Shown piece after piece: positions 1 to 5,019 of a DNA stretch of 5,019 nucleotides. This stretch comes from Kiritimatiellia bacterium (GTDB lineage: Bacteria > Verrucomicrobiota > Kiritimatiellia > SLAD01). Under the pieces are notes generated by a model. It saw only the letters and a program-made list of their open reading frames with translations, made no database searches and had not been told where the DNA came from. The translations under genes were made by a program, and so were the position numbers. Position 1 is the stretch's first letter; each line of letters starts with the position of its first letter. Where the stretch lies: NCBI GenBank assembly GCA_007126995.1, contig SLAD01000058.1, forward strand, positions 1 to 5,019. Direction: 5' to 3'.

Positions 1-803
1 CACGTGTCCACTGCCGCGTCCTGTTGTTGCGGAGGCAATTCGCCGTGCAGCGGCAATATCAGACAATCGCGACAGCGCGAGCGTTGTTGCAGCGCCTGAA
101 TCGTCTTCTGAATTTCGTAGGCGCCGGGCATGAAGATCAGGGCGTCGCCCGGCACGTCGCGGCGCAGCAGTTCCTCCATCGCTTCGGCAGCGGCTTCCAT
201 GACATTGTCATGGCGCGGGTGCAACGGCTTGTCACGATAGGAGATGTCGACTGCGTAGGTGCGACCTTCGGAGGTCAATAGTTTCGCATCGCTCAGATAT
301 TCTTGTAGGGGCAGGGTGTCGAGCGTGGCCGACATTACCAGAATCAGCAGGTCCGGTCGGGTGGTTTGCTGCAGTTGGACGGCGCGCGCCAGCATGATAT
401 CGCCATACAAGTGGCGCTCATGAAACTCGTCGAAGATGATCGCATCGACGTCGCGGATTTCGGGATCGCTGAGTAACTGGCGCAGCAGAATGCCTTCGGT
501 CTCGTATTTGATCCGGGTATAATCGTTTGACACATCCTCGAACCGGATCTGATAGCCGACTTCGGTGCCCAGCTTCACGCCGCGTTCATGGGCCACCCGG
601 TTTGCCAGCAGCCGGGTAGCGAGGCGCCGCGGCTGCAGCACCACGACTTTGCCATCGCGCAGGCAACCGTCGTCCAGCAAGTATTGCGGAATCTGGGTCG
701 ATTTTCCGGAGCCGGTGGGGGCCTGAATGATGATCCGGCGATGTGCGGCACAGGCGGCCTTCAGTGGATCGCGGATTTCGATAATGGGTAGCGGCGTGCT
801 CAC
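1..803 (-). CDS. hrpB: ATP-dependent helicase HrpB-like (DEAH/DExH family), 3' part beyond window
   Basis: Partial superfamily 2 helicase read from a GTG start at 803 and still open at base 1, so 267 N-terminal residues are visible; complete HrpB proteins are about 800 residues. Seen: Walker A motif APTGSGKST at residues 28-36, motif Ia QPRRLA at 57-62, the TEG element near 102-104, motif II DEFHER at 125-130, motif III SAT at 158-160, then SEGR at 178-181 and the start of the second RecA-like domain (ALIFMPGAYEI, 221-231; HGEL, 253-256). DEFH rather than DEAH in motif II, the SEGR segment and the FMPG element fit HrpB better than HrpA. The GTG overlaps the TGA of the upstream isocitrate dehydrogenase gene by 4 nt, and I see no strong Shine-Dalgarno, so translation is probably coupled. 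HrpB is a cytoplasmic putative RNA helicase whose substrate is poorly defined; an RNA role here is inferred from the family. Motifs IV-VI and the C-terminal domain lie outside, so HrpA versus HrpB is not fully settled. Confidence 0.88.
   Translation of the reverse strand, partial: MSTPLPIIEIRDPLKAACAAHRRIIIQAPTGSGKSTQIPQYLLDDGCLRDGKVVVLQPRRLATRLLANRVAHERGVKLGTEVGYQIRFEDVSNDYTRIKYETEGILLRQLLSDPEIRDVDAIIFDEFHERHLYGDIMLARAVQLQQTTRPDLLILVMSATLDTLPLQEYLSDAKLLTSEGRTYAVDISYRDKPLHPRHDNVMEAAAEAMEELLRRDVPGDALIFMPGAYEIQKTIQALQQRSRCRDCLILPLHGELPPQQQDAAVDT
197..213. repeat. 17-bp perfect palindrome inside the helicase gene
   Basis: CCATGACA (197-204), a central T, then TGTCATGG (206-213): 8-bp perfect inverted arms around one base. 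It lies in helicase codons for H198 to E203, between the two RecA-like domains. It may be a protein-binding site, or a chance product of the codons. Confidence 0.45.
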
Positions 804-1825
804 CCCAATCGTTCGATCACCGCATCCGCGAACGCGTCCGTGCCGAGTTCTCCACCCAAATCGCGCGTCTTGCAGCCGTCTTCCAGCGTCTGGTCGTAGG
901 CGTTGCGAATTTGCGTGGCAATCTTGCGCGCGCCAGCGTCGCTGTGTTGGTCGGCGATATAGTTCAGCATCATGACCGCCGACATCAAGAGCGCCAACGG
1001 GTTGGCGACCCCTTTGCCCGCAATGTCCGGGGCCGAGCCGTGCACGGCCTCGAAGACCGCGTGCTCATCGCCGATATTTGCACCCGGCACGGCACCCAAG
1101 CCGCCAATCAGGCCGGCGCACAGATCACTGACGACGTCCCCGTACAGGTTTTCCAGCAGCAGCATATCGAACGGCGCCGGATCTTGCACGATGCGCATGC
1201 AGCCGGCATCGATGATCAGTTCGTTGTATTCGATGTTCGGGTATTCCTGCTTGTGGATTTGCTGGGCACAGCGAATGAACAGGCCGTCGGTCAGTTTCAT
1301 GATGTTGGCCTTGTGCAGTACGGTGATTTTCTTGCGTTGGCGATGCGTTGCGTAGCGGAAAGCCCAGCGCGCGATCCGCGTACAGGCGGTCTCGGAGGCG
1401 ACCTTCATGCTCATGACCACGCCGGGCGTGACTTCGTTTTCCACGCCGCTGTAAAGGCCTTCGGTGTTTTCGCGAATGATCACCAAGTCGACGTTTTCGA
1501 AGCGCGTTTTGACGCCGGGCAGCGAGCGCACGGGCCGGACAGCGGCATACAGGTTCAGGCGCTTGCGGAGCTGCACATTGACGGAGGAGAAGCCTTTCCC
1601 GACCGGCGTGGTGCAGGGGCCTTTCAGCGCAATGCCGTGATGCTGGATGGCGTCCAGTGTCTCCTGGGGCATCACCTCCGAACCCTCGGCGAGCGCAGTC
1701 AGGCCTGCCTGATAGGTCTGCCACTCGATCGGCGCGCCCGCCTTCTCCAGAATGCGTTGGACGGCGGTGGTGACTTCCGGGCCAATGCCATCGCCAGGAA
1801 TGACAACGATATCTCTTGGTTTCAT
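800..1825 (-). CDS. icd: isocitrate dehydrogenase, NAD(+)-dependent type (IDH3-like)
   Basis: Complete 341-residue member of the isocitrate/isopropylmalate dehydrogenase family. It is predicted to oxidise and decarboxylate isocitrate to 2-oxoglutarate in the TCA cycle, in the cytoplasm. The substrate-site residues align with those of E. coli Icd: S81, N83, R87 and R97 (E. coli S113, N115, R119, R129), R118 and Y125 (R153, Y160), K172 (K230), and metal ligands D206, D230 and D234 (D283, D307, D311). The cofactor site reads HGSAPDIAGK (262-271), with D267-I268 where NADP-specific E. coli Icd has K344-Y345; this indicates NAD. The stretch NLYGDVVSDLCAGLIGGLG (226-244) closely resembles mitochondrial IDH3 alpha. 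The S-x-N-x-x-x-R loop argues for isocitrate rather than isopropylmalate as substrate, although homoisocitrate or a broad-range relative cannot be fully excluded. The ATG at 1825 has GGAG six bases upstream. First gene of a minus-strand unit, it overlaps the helicase gene by 4 nt at its 3' end and diverges from rmlD. Confidence 0.92.
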   Translation of the reverse strand: MKPRDIVVIPGDGIGPEVTTAVQRILEKAGAPIEWQTYQAGLTALAEGSEVMPQETLDAIQHHGIALKGPCTTPVGKGFSSVNVQLRKRLNLYAAVRPVRSLPGVKTRFENVDLVIIRENTEGLYSGVENEVTPGVVMSMKVASETACTRIARWAFRYATHRQRKKITVLHKANIMKLTDGLFIRCAQQIHKQEYPNIEYNELIIDAGCMRIVQDPAPFDMLLLENLYGDVVSDLCAGLIGGLGAVPGANIGDEHAVFEAVHGSAPDIAGKGVANPLALLMSAVMMLNYIADQHSDAGARKIATQIRNAYDQTLEDGCKTRDLGGELGTDAFADAVIERLG

Positions 1826-1831
1826 AAATTT

Positions 1832-1835
1832 CTCC
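1832..1835 (-). promoter_or_regulatory. ribosome binding site of icd
   Basis: GGAG on the minus strand, separated by six A/T bases from the ATG at 1825. It supports that ATG as the start, which also gives the family's expected N-terminus (IVVIPGDGIGPE at residues 6-17). Confidence 0.7.
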
Positions 1836-1841
1836 GTTTCG

Positions 1842-1852
1842 TGAATGATTCA
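1842..1852. repeat. 11-bp palindrome TGAATGATTCA in the icd leader
   Basis: TGAAT and ATTCA flank one G, within the predicted untranslated leader of icd between the inferred transcription start (about 1858) and the ribosome site. Such a position suits an operator, but 5-bp arms occur often by chance. Confidence 0.25.
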
Positions 1853-1864
1853 AAGTGAGCCGCG

Positions 1865-1893
1865 ATGATGAAGTCCTGCCGGACAGATGACAA
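1865..1893 (-). promoter_or_regulatory. candidate sigma70-type promoter for icd
   Basis: Reading the minus strand, TTGTCA (1893-1888, five of six matches to TTGACA) is followed after 17 bases by CATCAT (1870-1865, four of six matches to TATAAT). Transcription would start near 1858, giving a leader of about 33 bases containing the GGAG ribosome site. The spacing is ideal but the -10 box is mediocre. This is a by-eye consensus match only, and the host's promoter consensus is unknown. Confidence 0.35.
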
Positions 1894-1912
1894 TTGCTTT
1901 TTGAGGATTGTC
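1889..1912. repeat. inverted repeat GACAAT-N12-ATTGTC between divergent promoters
   Basis: GACAAT at 1889-1894 and ATTGTC at 1907-1912 are perfect 6-bp inverted copies whose centres lie 18 bp apart. Each arm coincides with a candidate -35 box pointing outward, TTGTCA for icd and TTGTCT for rmlD. The symmetry may simply reflect two similar -35 boxes placed back to back, or it may be an operator through which one regulator controls both units. Six-base arms with a free spacer are not rare by chance. Confidence 0.35.
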
Positions 1913-1935
1913 TTATTTTGCCGCCACTCTATTCT
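1908..1935 (+). promoter_or_regulatory. candidate promoter for rmlD, possibly leaderless
   Basis: TTGTCT (1908-1913, four of six matches to TTGACA) and TATTCT (1930-1935, four of six matches to TATAAT) are separated by 16 bases. The -10-like box ends seven bases before the rmlD ATG at 1943, so the transcript would begin at or next to the start codon. The only Shine-Dalgarno-like bases are AGG at 1937-1939, three bases from the ATG, which is too close to work well. Both boxes are weak matches, so the call is tentative. Confidence 0.3.
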
Positions 1936-1942
1936 CAGGCGC

Positions 1943-2794
1943 ATGAAATGGATTGTGATTGGCGCTAACGGAATGCTGGGACGCGATCTGGTGGAGGAAA
2001 TGAAAGCCTCCCACTATGAGGTCGTGCCGCTGGATTTACCGGAAATCGACATTACCCAGCCGCCCGAAGAGCTGGAGCAGCACTTGCCGGAGGCCGATGG
2101 CTTGGTCAATTGTGCCGCGTATACCAAAGTGGATGACGCGGAAACGGAGCGGAACGCCGCTTTTGCGGTCAATGCGGAAGGGGTTTATCATCTGGCGTTG
2201 GTGGCGCTGAACCGCGAAATCCCGATGGTGCATGTCAGCACCGATTATGTCTTTGACGGGCACGGGCGCCGCCCCTATGGGGAGCAGGACCCGGTCAATC
2301 CGCTGAATGTCTACGGTGCCAGCAAGTTGGCAGGGGAGAAAGCGCTGCGGTCGACGGGTTGCCCCTATCTAATCGTGCGTACCCAATCGCTATTCGGAAA
2401 GCACGGTCCCAATTTCGTCAAAGCCATTGCCCGCAAGGCGCGCGAAAGCGAGCGGCCACTGAAGGTGGTGAATGACCAGTTTTCAGCCCCGACCTACACG
2501 CGCCATTTGGCCAACGGCATCGTACGGTTGATGCAGGCGAAGGCCGAGGGGATTGTGCATGTCGCGGCTGCTGATTCGTGTTCCTGGTTCGAGTTTGCAC
2601 GGCAGATTGTGGCGGAGATTCAGCCCGGTCACGTTGTCATCCCGATTGCGAGCGAGGACATGAAGCGTCCGGCGGCGCGCCCGAAGAATTCTTTGCTGAA
2701 TATGGAACGGTATCAGCGTTTAACCGGGCACATGATGCCTTCATGGCGGAGCGGGCTGGAAGCCTACTTCCATGAAGAGGATTACTTTACATGA
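1943..2794 (+). CDS. rmlD: dTDP-4-dehydrorhamnose reductase (RmlD-type extended SDR)
   Basis: A 283-residue sugar-nucleotide reductase of the RmlD family, which reduces dTDP-4-dehydro-L-rhamnose with NAD(P)H in the last step of dTDP-rhamnose synthesis for cell-surface polysaccharide. Seen: Rossmann glycine motif GANGMLG (residues 7-13), DITQ (36-39), NCAAYTKVDDAE (56-67), catalytic-site element STDYVFDG (99-106), YGASKLAGE (124-132) and the C-terminal RPKNSLL. T100, Y124 and K128 correspond to the T/Y/K triad. The ATG at 1943 is chosen because the beta-1 strand and glycine motif start at once, as in the family. The frame is open upstream to an ATG at 1865, but those 26 extra residues are Cys/Arg-rich and unlike the family. 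The usual NDQxGxPT element reads NDQFSAPT (177-184). No rmlA, rmlB or rmlC lies nearby, so a different nucleotide-sugar substrate is possible. The TGA overlaps the next ATG. Confidence 0.87.
   Translation: MKWIVIGANGMLGRDLVEEMKASHYEVVPLDLPEIDITQPPEELEQHLPEADGLVNCAAYTKVDDAETERNAAFAVNAEGVYHLALVALNREIPMVHVSTDYVFDGHGRRPYGEQDPVNPLNVYGASKLAGEKALRSTGCPYLIVRTQSLFGKHGPNFVKAIARKARESERPLKVVNDQFSAPTYTRHLANGIVRLMQAKAEGIVHVAAADSCSWFEFARQIVAEIQPGHVVIPIASEDMKRPAARPKNSLLNMERYQRLTGHMMPSWRSGLEAYFHEEDYFT
2777..2780 (+). promoter_or_regulatory. ribosome binding site of the EamA transporter gene
   Basis: GAGG lies ten bases before the ATG at 2791, inside the 3' end of rmlD. It supports that ATG as the start and lets the transporter be translated alongside rmlD. 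Confidence 0.5.
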
Positions 2795-3699
2795 AGTATC
2801 CCGCCGCCTTCGTGCTGGTGGTGTTGAGCTGGGCCAGTATGCCGTTGTTCATGAAGTACTTTACGGGGTTCATGGACGGATGGACCATGAACGGGCTGCG
2901 CTACAGCACGGTGCTGATAATTTGGTCGCCCTATTTGTTGCTGAAATGGCGACAAAAACAATTCACGCCGGGGATCTTTCGGGATGCCCGCTATCCGGCG
3001 CTGGCCCATCTCTTTGGTCAGGTATGCTGGGGGCTGGCGCCGTATTTCAATGATGCCAACATGATGCACTTCATCGGACGTAGCACCTTCCTGTTCATGA
3101 TCCTGTTCAGTTTTCTGATCCTGCATGAGGAGCGCCGATTGATCGGCCGTCCCGTGTTTTGGATCGGTGTCTTCGCCACCATTTCGGGGGTCGTCTTGAT
3201 GTATATTGGTGGTGCGCGTGTGGGCAGCACATCGCCTCTCGGCGTGCTGCTCCTGCTGGGCGCTGGCGCGGGCTGGGCCGCGTACGGCGTGGCGATCAAG
3301 AAGTGCATGGGCGCGCATAGTTCGCGCCTCAGCTTTGGCGTGATTGGTCTCTACACCTTGCCGGGCATCTGGTTGTTAATGTTCGTCTTCGGTGACTGGC
3401 GCGTGATGGCCGATTTCGATCTCCCCTTGTGGGGGTGGATCGCGCTGTCCGGAATCCTGGGCATCGCGCTGGCGCACGTGCTGCTGTATGTGGTGATCAA
3501 ACGCTACGGACCCATCGTGTCGGACGGCGTGTTCCAGCTCATCCCGTTTGTGACCGTTGTCGGCGCGTATCTACTCTTTGGCGAAACCATGACGTGGCTG
3601 CAATGGCTGGGCGGATTCGTGTTAATTGGCGCCATATCCGCGCTGCTGAAGGCGAAGCGGCAATCGATGGGGACACAGTGGGACGAAAGCAAAATCTAG
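2791..3699 (+). CDS. EamA/DMT-superfamily transporter (ten-helix, RhaT/PecM-like fold)
   Basis: A 302-residue inner-membrane protein with two tandem EamA repeats. Hydrophobic segments, by eye, lie near residues 5-24, 33-51, 69-86, 93-111, 122-140 (first repeat) and 149-169, 181-200, 213-235, 245-263, 268-287 (second repeat). That is the ten-helix layout of the drug/metabolite transporter superfamily. Charged residues after helix 4 (HEERR, 112-116) and the FGE motif after helix 9 (263-265), each followed by another helix, are typical. The segment VFQLIPFVTVVGAYLLFGE (247-265) matches the usual end of the second repeat. The tail (KAKRQ onward) is hydrophilic and probably cytoplasmic. Members export amino acids, metabolites or drugs; the substrate cannot be read from sequence. 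The ATG overlaps the rmlD stop as ATGA, so the two are probably co-translated, but a link to nucleotide sugars or rhamnose would be guesswork. Confidence 0.88.
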   Translation: MKYPAAFVLVVLSWASMPLFMKYFTGFMDGWTMNGLRYSTVLIIWSPYLLLKWRQKQFTPGIFRDARYPALAHLFGQVCWGLAPYFNDANMMHFIGRSTFLFMILFSFLILHEERRLIGRPVFWIGVFATISGVVLMYIGGARVGSTSPLGVLLLLGAGAGWAAYGVAIKKCMGAHSSRLSFGVIGLYTLPGIWLLMFVFGDWRVMADFDLPLWGWIALSGILGIALAHVLLYVVIKRYGPIVSDGVFQLIPFVTVVGAYLLFGETMTWLQWLGGFVLIGAISALLKAKRQSMGTQWDESKI

Positions 3700-3724
3700 C
3701 CGTTGATGAGCGAGCCCGGACCCC

Positions 3725-3730
3725 GGAGGA
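3725..3730 (+). promoter_or_regulatory. ribosome binding site deciding the trmL GTG start
   Basis: GGAGGA is a near-perfect Shine-Dalgarno seven bases before the GTG at 3738. It settles the trmL start: the frame is open about 100 codons further upstream, back to 3429, but those codons only shadow the transporter gene. Confidence 0.8.
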
Positions 3731-3737
3731 CCGGAAC

Positions 3738-4220
3738 GTGTCGCGACCGGATGCGCTGACGATTGTGCTGGTTGAGCCCCGTATCCCGCCCAATACCGGC
3801 AACATCGCGCGTTTGTGCGCCGCAACCGGCACGCGCTTGCATCTGATCCGGCCGCTGTTCCGCATCGACGATGCTAAACTGAAGCGTGCCGGGCTCGATT
3901 ATTGGCCCTTGCTCGACGTGCGTGTATTCGATACCTGGGCCCAGTGGCGCGATCAGCATCGCGAGGCCATTGCGGCTGGGCGCTGTTGGTTTGTGGAAGT
4001 CGGGGGACAACAGATTTATACCGAGATCCAATTTCGGCCGGGCGATTACCTGATATTCGGCGATGAAGAGGAGGGCCTGTCGGCGGAACTGATGGCCGAA
4101 CACGCGGAACAAACGCTGCGCCTGCCACAGCAAGGTGTACGCTCGCTGAATCTGTCCAATGCCGTGGCCGTGATCTGCTATGAAGCGCTACGCCAATTGA
4201 ATTGGCCCGGGCTTCACTAA
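3738..4220 (+). CDS. trmL: tRNA (cytidine(34)-2'-O)-methyltransferase TrmL (SPOUT class)
   Basis: A 160-residue SPOUT methyltransferase; E. coli TrmL has 157. TrmL uses S-adenosylmethionine to 2'-O-methylate the wobble nucleotide of certain leucine tRNAs in the cytoplasm, acting as a homodimer. Seen: N-terminal strand and motif 1 IVLVEPRIPPNTGNIARLCA (residues 9-28), KLKRAGLDYW (47-56), motif 2 GDEEEGLS (108-115) and motif 3 RSLNLSNAVAVICYEALRQL (135-154). Motifs 2 and 3 form the trefoil knot that binds the cofactor. The asparagine of PPNTGN and the NLSNA core are intact. Motif 2 departs from the usual G-x-E-x-x-G-L-P, ending in Ser rather than Pro, and the LPQQGV segment before RSLNLSN seems one residue shorter than in E. 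coli. The GTG start is set by GGAGGA at 3725-3730. It lies 38 nt after the transporter gene, probably in the same transcript, and its TAA overlaps the stop of the convergent SDR gene. Confidence 0.9.
   Translation: MSRPDALTIVLVEPRIPPNTGNIARLCAATGTRLHLIRPLFRIDDAKLKRAGLDYWPLLDVRVFDTWAQWRDQHREAIAAGRCWFVEVGGQQIYTEIQFRPGDYLIFGDEEEGLSAELMAEHAEQTLRLPQQGVRSLNLSNAVAVICYEALRQLNWPGLH
4192..4206. repeat. 15-bp perfect palindrome near the convergent gene ends
   Basis: GCCAATT (4192-4198), a central G, then AATTGGC (4200-4206). As RNA this can fold as a six-pair stem with a three-base loop on either strand, just inside the 3' end of trmL and beyond the stop of the convergent SDR gene. No U-run follows on either strand, so it is not a standard intrinsic terminator, though it could act as a weak two-way pause. 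Confidence 0.4.
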
Positions 4221-5019
4221 CCGAGCAGGTCGCGCAATGCCGCTTCCAGGTCGGGATGCTTAAACGTGTAGCCGCTGGCTTGTAAGCGGGCGGGGAATAC
4301 CCGCAAGCTGGCCATCAATAGGGCGTCGGCCATTTCACCGAATGCCAAGCGCGCCGCAAAGGCCGGCACGGGAAAGATTGTAGGACGGCGCAGCACACGG
4401 CCCAACGCGCGGGTGAATGCCTCGTTCGTGCAGGGATTCGGCGAAACCACATTGACCGGGCCCTCCACCGCCTGCGTGTCCAAGGCGAAAAGGATGGACT
4501 GCACGGCGTCATCCAGCGAAGCCCAGCTCATGTACTGTTTTCCGGACGCGATCTTCCCGCCAACGCCGAACTTGAAGGCGGGCAACATCGTTTTCAGCGC
4601 ACCGCCGTCCGGGCTCAATAGCATGCCATAACGAAGATGAACCACGCGAATGCCGGCGGCCCGCGCCGGATCAGCGGCGGCCTCCCATTCTTTGCAGACA
4701 TCCGCCAGAAAACCCTCACCCGCCGGACTGTCTTCGGTAAGTTCGGTGTCGCCTCCTTCACCATAGTATCCGATCGCCGATGCCAGAATCCAGGTGGCCG
4801 GTTTCTGATCAAGTTGGGCCAAGGCGGCGGCCAGTGCCGTCGTGCTCTTGACGCGGCTATCCCGGATGCGCTGTTTCTTCGCGTCCGACCAGCGGCCCAC
4901 AATCGATTCACCGCCTAAGTGAACGACCGCATCGAAATCGGCCAAGGCCTCGGGCTGTTCCAACGCATAGGTGGAGGCATCCCATTTCAGTCCGTCGTTG
5001 CCGGACCGAACCAAACGAG
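4217..5019 (-). CDS. TIGR01777/YfcH-like (SDR39U1) atypical SDR epimerase-family protein, N-terminus beyond window
   Basis: Partial gene running in from the right edge to a TAG at 4219-4217, with about 267 codons visible; family members are around 300 residues, so roughly 30-40 residues, including the N-terminal glycine-rich NAD(P) motif, are missing. Counting from the leucine at 5014: HLGGESI (32-38), GRWSDAKKQRIRDSRV (40-55), SAIGYYG (79-85), TEDSPAG then GFL (93-103), CKEWEAAA (107-114), later HLRYGMLLSPDGGAL, SWASLDDA, GPVNVVSPNP and the LEAALRDLLG end. This is the TIGR01777 signature. Where classical SDRs have catalytic YxxxK, this family has CxxWE (here C107, W110, E111), which fits its class as an atypical SDR with no established reaction; 'nucleoside-diphosphate-sugar epimerase' is only a traditional label. 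It overlaps trmL tail to tail by 4 nt, and no terminator separates them. Confidence 0.88.
   Translation of the reverse strand, partial: RLVRSGNDGLKWDASTYALEQPEALADFDAVVHLGGESIVGRWSDAKKQRIRDSRVKSTTALAAALAQLDQKPATWILASAIGYYGEGGDTELTEDSPAGEGFLADVCKEWEAAADPARAAGIRVVHLRYGMLLSPDGGALKTMLPAFKFGVGGKIASGKQYMSWASLDDAVQSILFALDTQAVEGPVNVVSPNPCTNEAFTRALGRVLRRPTIFPVPAFAARLAFGEMADALLMASLRVFPARLQASGYTFKHPDLEAALRDLLG

Noticed and set aside
1125..1853. A 242-codon minus-strand frame overlapping icd in another frame
   Set aside because: The Arg/His/Pro-rich translation has no domain and is a shifted-frame shadow of icd.
911..1858. A 315-codon open frame on the plus strand opposite icd
   Set aside because: It is fully antisense to a well-supported isocitrate dehydrogenase with all active-site residues. 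Its composition is what the reverse complement of GC-rich codons gives, and it has no recognisable motif.
1871..1882. Small inverted repeat in the icd/rmlD gap (GTCC-TGCC-GGAC)
   Set aside because: Four-base arms are expected many times by chance in a window of this size, and no T-run follows.
1865..1942. N-terminal extension of RmlD from the ATG at 1865
   Set aside because: The 26 extra residues are rich in Cys and Arg, precede the normal family N-terminus, and would overlap the divergent promoter region.
2782..3318. A 178-codon minus-strand frame opposite the transporter gene
   Set aside because: Its Gln/His/Arg-rich composition mirrors the hydrophobic codons of the membrane protein on the other strand, and no family is recognisable.
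3429..3737. N-terminal extension of TrmL reading through the transporter gene
   Set aside because: The extension is a frame-shifted reading of the EamA gene. GGAGGA at 3725-3730 before the GTG at 3738 gives a 160-residue protein of normal TrmL length.
3700..3737. Possible terminator or separate promoter between the transporter gene and trmL
   Set aside because: The 38-nt gap contains no stable hairpin with a T-run and no convincing -35/-10 pair; only the ribosome site is clear.
1..5019. Search for CRISPR repeats, insertion sequences, tRNA or rRNA genes, toxin-antitoxin or defence genes
   Set aside because: None was seen: coding sequence fills nearly all of the window, there are no spaced direct repeats or terminal inverted repeats with a transposase, and every gene matches a housekeeping or common family.

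Overview
The window is ordinary GC-rich bacterial chromosome, tightly packed, with six protein-coding genes in three transcription units. Two genes run off the ends. I see no RNA genes, mobile elements, CRISPR arrays or phage genes. Nothing fixes the phylum. Eubacterial features are GTG starts, Shine-Dalgarno sequences and 4-nt coupled overlaps. The isocitrate dehydrogenase is of the NAD-dependent type related to mitochondrial IDH3, so the host is probably not an E. coli-like enterobacterium. I cannot name it further from the sequence.

Layout. (1) Minus strand, 1825 down to 1: an NAD-type isocitrate dehydrogenase (icd) followed by an HrpB-like DEAH-family ATP-dependent helicase. The helicase GTG start overlaps the icd stop codon by 4 nt (GTGA). 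It is cut by the left edge after 267 codons. (2) 1826-1942: a 117-bp divergent promoter region. It holds back-to-back -35-like boxes that together form an ATTGTC inverted repeat. (3) Plus strand, 1943 to 4220: an RmlD-type dTDP-4-dehydrorhamnose reductase, an EamA/DMT-family ten-helix transporter (ATGA overlap with rmlD), and the tRNA wobble 2'-O-methyltransferase TrmL (38 nt after the transporter, with a good Shine-Dalgarno and a GTG start). (4) Minus strand, from the right edge to 4217: a TIGR01777/YfcH-like atypical short-chain dehydrogenase lacking its N-terminus. It converges on trmL with a 4-nt overlap of the two genes' stop-codon ends.

How the genes relate. They do not form one pathway: TCA cycle, RNA helicase, nucleotide-sugar reduction, small-molecule export, tRNA modification and an orphan SDR. 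Coupling by overlap suggests co-expression of icd with the helicase gene and of rmlD with the transporter gene. rmlD stands without rmlA, rmlB or rmlC here. No convincing new biological system is visible. The items worth a second look are the divergent promoter and possible leaderless start of rmlD, the stop/start coupling of icd to the helicase gene, motif deviations in TrmL and RmlD, and two short perfect palindromes inside coding sequence.
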